Positions 5,641 through 8,895 of a DNA stretch of 8,895 nt are shown here, piece after piece. A model generated the notes under the pieces. The model did no database searches. It saw nothing but the letters and a program-made list of their open reading frames with translations, and was not told the DNA's origin. Position 1 is the stretch's first letter. Each line of letters starts with the position of its first letter. Source of the DNA: JABDDM01 sp038240295. GTDB taxonomy: Bacteria; Bacteroidota; Ignavibacteria; Palsa-1295. The position numbers were made by a program, and so were the translations under genes. The stretch lies in assembly GCA_038240295.1 (NCBI GenBank), contig JBBSDW010000136.1, forward strand, positions 1-8,895. Reading direction: 5' to 3'.

Positions 5641-6791
5641 GCCAGCCAATTTTTCCCGGTTCGACCATCGGCATTCTCGGAAGCGGACAGCTTGGAAGAA
5701 TGCTCGCCATCGCTGCAAGGCGTATGGGCTACAAAGTACAGACACTCTCGCCAGAACGCAACTCCCCCACCGGTCAAATTGCAGATCTCGAGTGGGTCGC
5801 GAATTACAACGATCTCGATGCGATCCGAGCATTCGCTCGAGGCGTCGATGTCGTGACGTTCGAATTCGAGAATGTATCGAGCGAAGCAGTGAGCGCCGCC
5901 TCGGAGTTTACGATCGTTCGTCCGGGTGGACACGTACTCCACACCGCGCAGCATCGCTTACGCGAAAAAACTTGGCTCGAGGAGAACGGCTTCCCTGTCG
6001 CTCCTTTCAGACATGTCTCGACTGTCGAAGACGTTCAAGCCGCAGCAAAAGCGCTGGGCCTGCCCATTGTTTTGAAGACCGCCGGTTTCGGTTATGATGG
6101 CAAAGGTCAGGTAAAGATTGATTCGCTCGAAGACATCGAACGTGCAGTCGCCTCGCTCAACGGTGCCGAAGCTATCGCCGAAGGGTTTATCAAATTCACA
6201 CGCGAAGTGTCTGTCGTGGCTGCACGCGGGACCGATCGAAGCTATGTCGATTACGGAGTCTTCGAGAACATCCATCGCAATCACATTCTCGATATTACAA
6301 TCGCTCCGGGCCGTGTTACGACGGCGACAATGAAATGCGCAACCGAGATCGCTCGCGGCATTCTCGGAAAGCTCGATGTCGTTGGAGTGCTGTGTGTCGA
6401 GTTCTTTGAAGTCGCCGATGGGGAGCTGATCGTCAACGAGCTTGCGCCTCGTCCGCATAACTCGGGACATGTAACCTTCGATGCGCATGTGACAAGTCAG
6501 TTCGAGCAGCAACTTCGCGCTGTCTGTGGGCTTCCGCTCGGATCGACGGAACAATATCGCCCTGCCGTCATGGTTAACCTTTTGGGAGATCTCTGGAAGA
6601 ATGGCACGCCGAGCTGGGGCAGGATCCTTGAAGATCCGGGCGTCAAACTTCATCTCTACGGTAAAGCCGAAGCGAGAGAAGGCAGAAAGATGGGGCATAT
6701 CACGGTCGTTGCCGATACGATCGAACAAGCATTGGCCAAAGCCGACTCCATCCGTACCACCCTCGCTCCCCAACTAAGAACTAAGCATTAA
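5637..6791 (+). CDS. purK: N5-carboxyaminoimidazole ribonucleotide synthase (PurK)
   Basis: PurK is an ATP-grasp enzyme that makes N5-CAIR from AIR, bicarbonate and ATP, and feeds PurE. The 384-residue length is usual for the family. Motifs: GSGQLGRM (15-22, usually GGGQLGRM), TFEFENV (74-80), the ATP-grasp glycine loop KTAGFGYDGKGQ (147-158), VEFFEV (254-259), NELAPRPHNSGH (267-278) with the metal-binding Glu and Asn, and KMGHIT (351-356). The start is the TTG at 5637. The next in-frame ATG (codon 22) would delete the first nucleotide-binding motif, and no in-frame ATG lies in the preceding 33 nt. The TTG overlaps the purE TGA as TTGA, which suggests translational coupling. The last residues (PQLRTKH) are encoded within an AACTAAG tandem repeat and are probably not functional. 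Confidence 0.96.
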   Translation: MSQPIFPGSTIGILGSGQLGRMLAIAARRMGYKVQTLSPERNSPTGQIADLEWVANYNDLDAIRAFARGVDVVTFEFENVSSEAVSAASEFTIVRPGGHVLHTAQHRLREKTWLEENGFPVAPFRHVSTVEDVQAAAKALGLPIVLKTAGFGYDGKGQVKIDSLEDIERAVASLNGAEAIAEGFIKFTREVSVVAARGTDRSYVDYGVFENIHRNHILDITIAPGRVTTATMKCATEIARGILGKLDVVGVLCVEFFEVADGELIVNELAPRPHNSGHVTFDAHVTSQFEQQLRAVCGLPLGSTEQYRPAVMVNLLGDLWKNGTPSWGRILEDPGVKLHLYGKAEAREGRKMGHITVVADTIEQALAKADSIRTTLAPQLRTKH

Positions 6792-6799
6792 AAACTAAA
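6772..6799. repeat. AACTAAG heptamer repeat across the purK stop
   Basis: AACTAAG occurs at 6772-6778 and 6779-6785, and AACTAAA at 6793-6799 after a CATTAA(A) interruption that contains the purK stop codon. The repeat therefore spans the 3' end of purK and most of the 13-nt gap before the next gene. Confidence 0.65.
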
Positions 6800-6804
6800 C
6801 ACTC

Positions 6805-8868
6805 ATGAAAAAACGAGCTCTCGCGATCTTTTTTTTCTTGCTGACCGCAGCATCTGGCGCAAGTGCGCAGCCCTACTGGAATCATGCGAATGGTCCCTTT
6901 GGCACCTCAGGTGTCTTGAGTTTTTTGGGTGCAGACTCTTCGGGAAATATTTACGCCGAGCCAAATCAAGGTGCCGGACTCTTCCGTTCATCCGATAAAG
7001 GCCGCTCGTGGCAGACCGCTGCGCAGGGCATTCTTCCGGCGAACGCTCATGTGACGTCGTTCAAGACGCTTCCCGACGGGAAGATCATCGCTCTTGCTGG
7101 CACGCATCCAAGCGTTGTTCAATCGACCGACGCTGGATCGAACTGGACATTCATCTCAACTCCGGCAACCATCTCAAGCATCAAAGAACCAATCGCATCA
7201 GGTCCAAACTGGTTGCTTATCGCCACGCCAAAAGGTCTCTACAGTTCGATCGATGACGGTGTAAATTGGAAACCCGCAACTCCGCTTCCAGACACAGGTG
7301 CGATCCTCGCGATGGTCAGCGACAGTAAGGGAAATATTGTCGCTGGTTCGGCAAAGCGAACCGTTTATCGGTCGCTTGACCAAGGTATGACGTGGACTAA
7401 GATCGATAGCAATAAAGCATTTTCGAATTCGCTTGGTACATACTTCCATTTCGATCCGCAGGACATTTTTTACATCACGATCAGTAGTACGATCTACCGA
7501 ACGTTCGATCTTGGCGGTCATTGGGACACTCTGCGCGGGCCAGCTGCCGGTGCGACGTTGCTGGCTTCGACGGGTAAGTCGATCTACGGAATTTCGCTCG
7601 ACGGTCTTTACGAATCGACAGACTCCGCGCGAACGTGGAAGTCATCGCAGCTTCCGGGCGGCACACCGACAAGCGTAACGACCGATGGCAGAGGCTCGCT
7701 GTTTGCGACAAGTTCAACCGGAATGTACAGTACGGTCGATCATGGTGCGCACTGGAGTGATATTGATTCAGGCGGATCCTACGCGCTCATTACATCGCTT
7801 ACGTCGGACGGACGTGGAAATTTCTATCTAACCTCGAGTGACCGAGGAGTCTTTCAATCCTCGGACGGCATGAACTGGTCGAACACGTTCTACGATCCGA
7901 ACGGTCAGGCACCCGATCGCATCGCTCCCACGAAAGATGGCCAACTTGCCGGACTCAATTTCCTTTACAAGGAAATTCTGACATCAGTGAATGGCACAAG
8001 CTGGAATCCGATCGTCGGGCTCCCCGCTGATACGCTTCGCCCGCAGACACTTGCCGTGGGGACCGACAACACCTTGTACACCGGCACGTCGGGAGGAATA
8101 TTTTCAACGCTGGATCAGGGCAACACCTGGACGTACGATCCCGACTATGGTCCGAGGAGTGTACGATTGCTAAATGTCGATTCGAGTGGTGCGCTGTACA
8201 CGCTTCGTAATGATTCGACACTGATCGAGCGCTCGCCCACCGCTGCAACGTGGGTTCCACTCACCTTGCCTTCTGGACATGGCAGGATCAATGCGATGAC
8301 CGTCGATAAACATTCGGTTCTTTATCTTGCGTGCGATCGTGCAGTGCTTACTTCTGCCAACGCAGGTTCATCGTGGAGTTTGCTCCCGCTCGGCGCATTT
8401 GCGAAGCCATCGCATATCGCAGTTGACGATGGTGGTGATGTCGTGATCGCGAACGACACCTCGATCGTAAGTCTGCTCGATCATTCGGGAGTCTCCTCGA
8501 GTATCGACACGAGTTTTCATGCGCGCTTTGTTGCAATCGAAGCAAGCGGTGATCGGATCGTAGCTGCGACCGTGAGCACCGGCGTCTTCGTACATCAGGC
8601 TCGAGCCTCTGTTGCTGCCCAATCCCTGCCAACGTCAACGATTGCCGTCTTCCCGAATCCTTCTGCAACAGAGATTTCGATCTCCTCAGTATCTAATCTT
8701 CCAGAAGAACTTGAGATCGTTGACATAACAGGCCGTTCGGTCATGCATCTCAAAAATATTCGCGGAGCACAATCTGCGTTCTCCGTGAGCAGCCTGCCAT
8801 CAGGTACGTATTCGGTCTGGCAAACAGGGGCACATTTGCCAATAGCCACATTTGTTGTTGCGCACTGA
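6805..8868 (+). CDS. Secreted Asp-box (BNR-like) beta-propeller protein with T9SS sorting domain
   Basis: The 687-residue product starts with a Sec signal peptide (KKR, hydrophobic ALAIFFFLLTAASGA, likely cleavage after ASA at about 21). It ends in a type IX secretion sorting domain (about 610-687): VFPNPS (615-620), LEIVDITGRSV (636-646) and LPSGTYSVW (664-672). It should therefore cross the outer membrane by T9SS and be attached to the surface or released. Between these lie about twelve Asp-box motifs (SxDxGxxW), from SSDKGRSW (62-69) to SANAGSSW (517-524), spaced 38-45 residues apart. These mark beta-propeller blades as in sialidase/BNR, Vps10/sortilin and YCF48-type folds. I see no sialidase active-site arginines, so a binding or structural role is as likely as an enzyme. 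It starts 13 nt after purK with no obvious promoter or Shine-Dalgarno. The ligand is unknown. Confidence 0.88.
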   Translation: MKKRALAIFFFLLTAASGASAQPYWNHANGPFGTSGVLSFLGADSSGNIYAEPNQGAGLFRSSDKGRSWQTAAQGILPANAHVTSFKTLPDGKIIALAGTHPSVVQSTDAGSNWTFISTPATISSIKEPIASGPNWLLIATPKGLYSSIDDGVNWKPATPLPDTGAILAMVSDSKGNIVAGSAKRTVYRSLDQGMTWTKIDSNKAFSNSLGTYFHFDPQDIFYITISSTIYRTFDLGGHWDTLRGPAAGATLLASTGKSIYGISLDGLYESTDSARTWKSSQLPGGTPTSVTTDGRGSLFATSSTGMYSTVDHGAHWSDIDSGGSYALITSLTSDGRGNFYLTSSDRGVFQSSDGMNWSNTFYDPNGQAPDRIAPTKDGQLAGLNFLYKEILTSVNGTSWNPIVGLPADTLRPQTLAVGTDNTLYTGTSGGIFSTLDQGNTWTYDPDYGPRSVRLLNVDSSGALYTLRNDSTLIERSPTAATWVPLTLPSGHGRINAMTVDKHSVLYLACDRAVLTSANAGSSWSLLPLGAFAKPSHIAVDDGGDVVIANDTSIVSLLDHSGVSSSIDTSFHARFVAIEASGDRIVAATVSTGVFVHQARASVAAQSLPTSTIAVFPNPSATEISISSVSNLPEELEIVDITGRSVMHLKNIRGAQSAFSVSSLPSGTYSVWQTGAHLPIATFVVAH
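6988..8376 (+). repeat. Twelve-unit Asp-box array (protein-level repeat)
   Basis: Asp-box positions in the protein are 62, 107, 148, 190, 233, 271, 310, 352, 394, 435, 476 and 517. Most match (S/T)xDxGxxW, for example STDAGSNW, SIDDGVNW, SLDQGMTW and TLDQGNTW. Four are degenerate: STDSARTW (271), SSDGMNW (352, one residue short), SVNGTSW (394, short) and RSPTAATW (476). The six spacings from 310 onward are 42, 42, 42, 41, 41 and 41 residues, which is strikingly regular. Confidence 0.8.
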
Positions 8869-8895
8869 CCGCAACGCAATGCAGTCTCAGCTTTC

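Noticed and set aside
5958..6773. 271-codon minus-strand open frame opposite purK
   Set aside because: It is antisense to purK with no recognisable domain, and the purK frame has clear ATP-grasp motifs.

Overview
The window looks like chromosomal DNA from a bacterium of the Bacteroidota/FCB superphylum. The best evidence is the last gene: its product has a Sec signal peptide and ends in a type IX secretion (T9SS, Por) sorting domain, which is restricted to that group. The reading frames also lack clear Shine-Dalgarno sequences, as is common there. A more precise placement (Ignavibacteria- or Kapabacteria-like lineages) is only an impression.

Layout. Positions 1-1197 hold the 3' part of a long repetitive gene resembling phage tail-fibre and adhesin proteins. 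It is followed by two hairpins, the second a good rho-independent terminator. A tRNA-Thr(CGT) gene lies at 1416-1488. Positions 1489-1800 are non-coding and contain a dispersed-repeat element with 10-bp terminal inverted repeats. On the minus strand, 1801-3132 encodes only the C-terminal half of the chaperone ClpB: half of the coiled-coil middle domain plus the complete second AAA+ module. The N-domain and first ATPase module are absent. Positions 3133-3676 are non-coding and dense in hairpins and short repeats.

From 3677 to 8868 four plus-strand genes are packed as a probable operon. They are a Rickettsia/Thermus-type isocitrate dehydrogenase, purE, purK (TTG start overlapping the purE stop) and a secreted Asp-box repeat protein with the T9SS domain. 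PurK and PurE catalyse consecutive steps that convert AIR to CAIR in purine synthesis. Isocitrate dehydrogenase supplies 2-oxoglutarate and reducing power from the TCA cycle. The secreted protein has no evident metabolic link and may simply be co-transcribed or have its own promoter.

I see no defence system, CRISPR array, transposase or prophage module. The points most worth a second look are the solitary ClpB second-ATPase gene bracketed by repeats, the unusual Met-Ile pair at the cofactor-specificity position of the isocitrate dehydrogenase, and the very regular twelve-unit Asp-box array.
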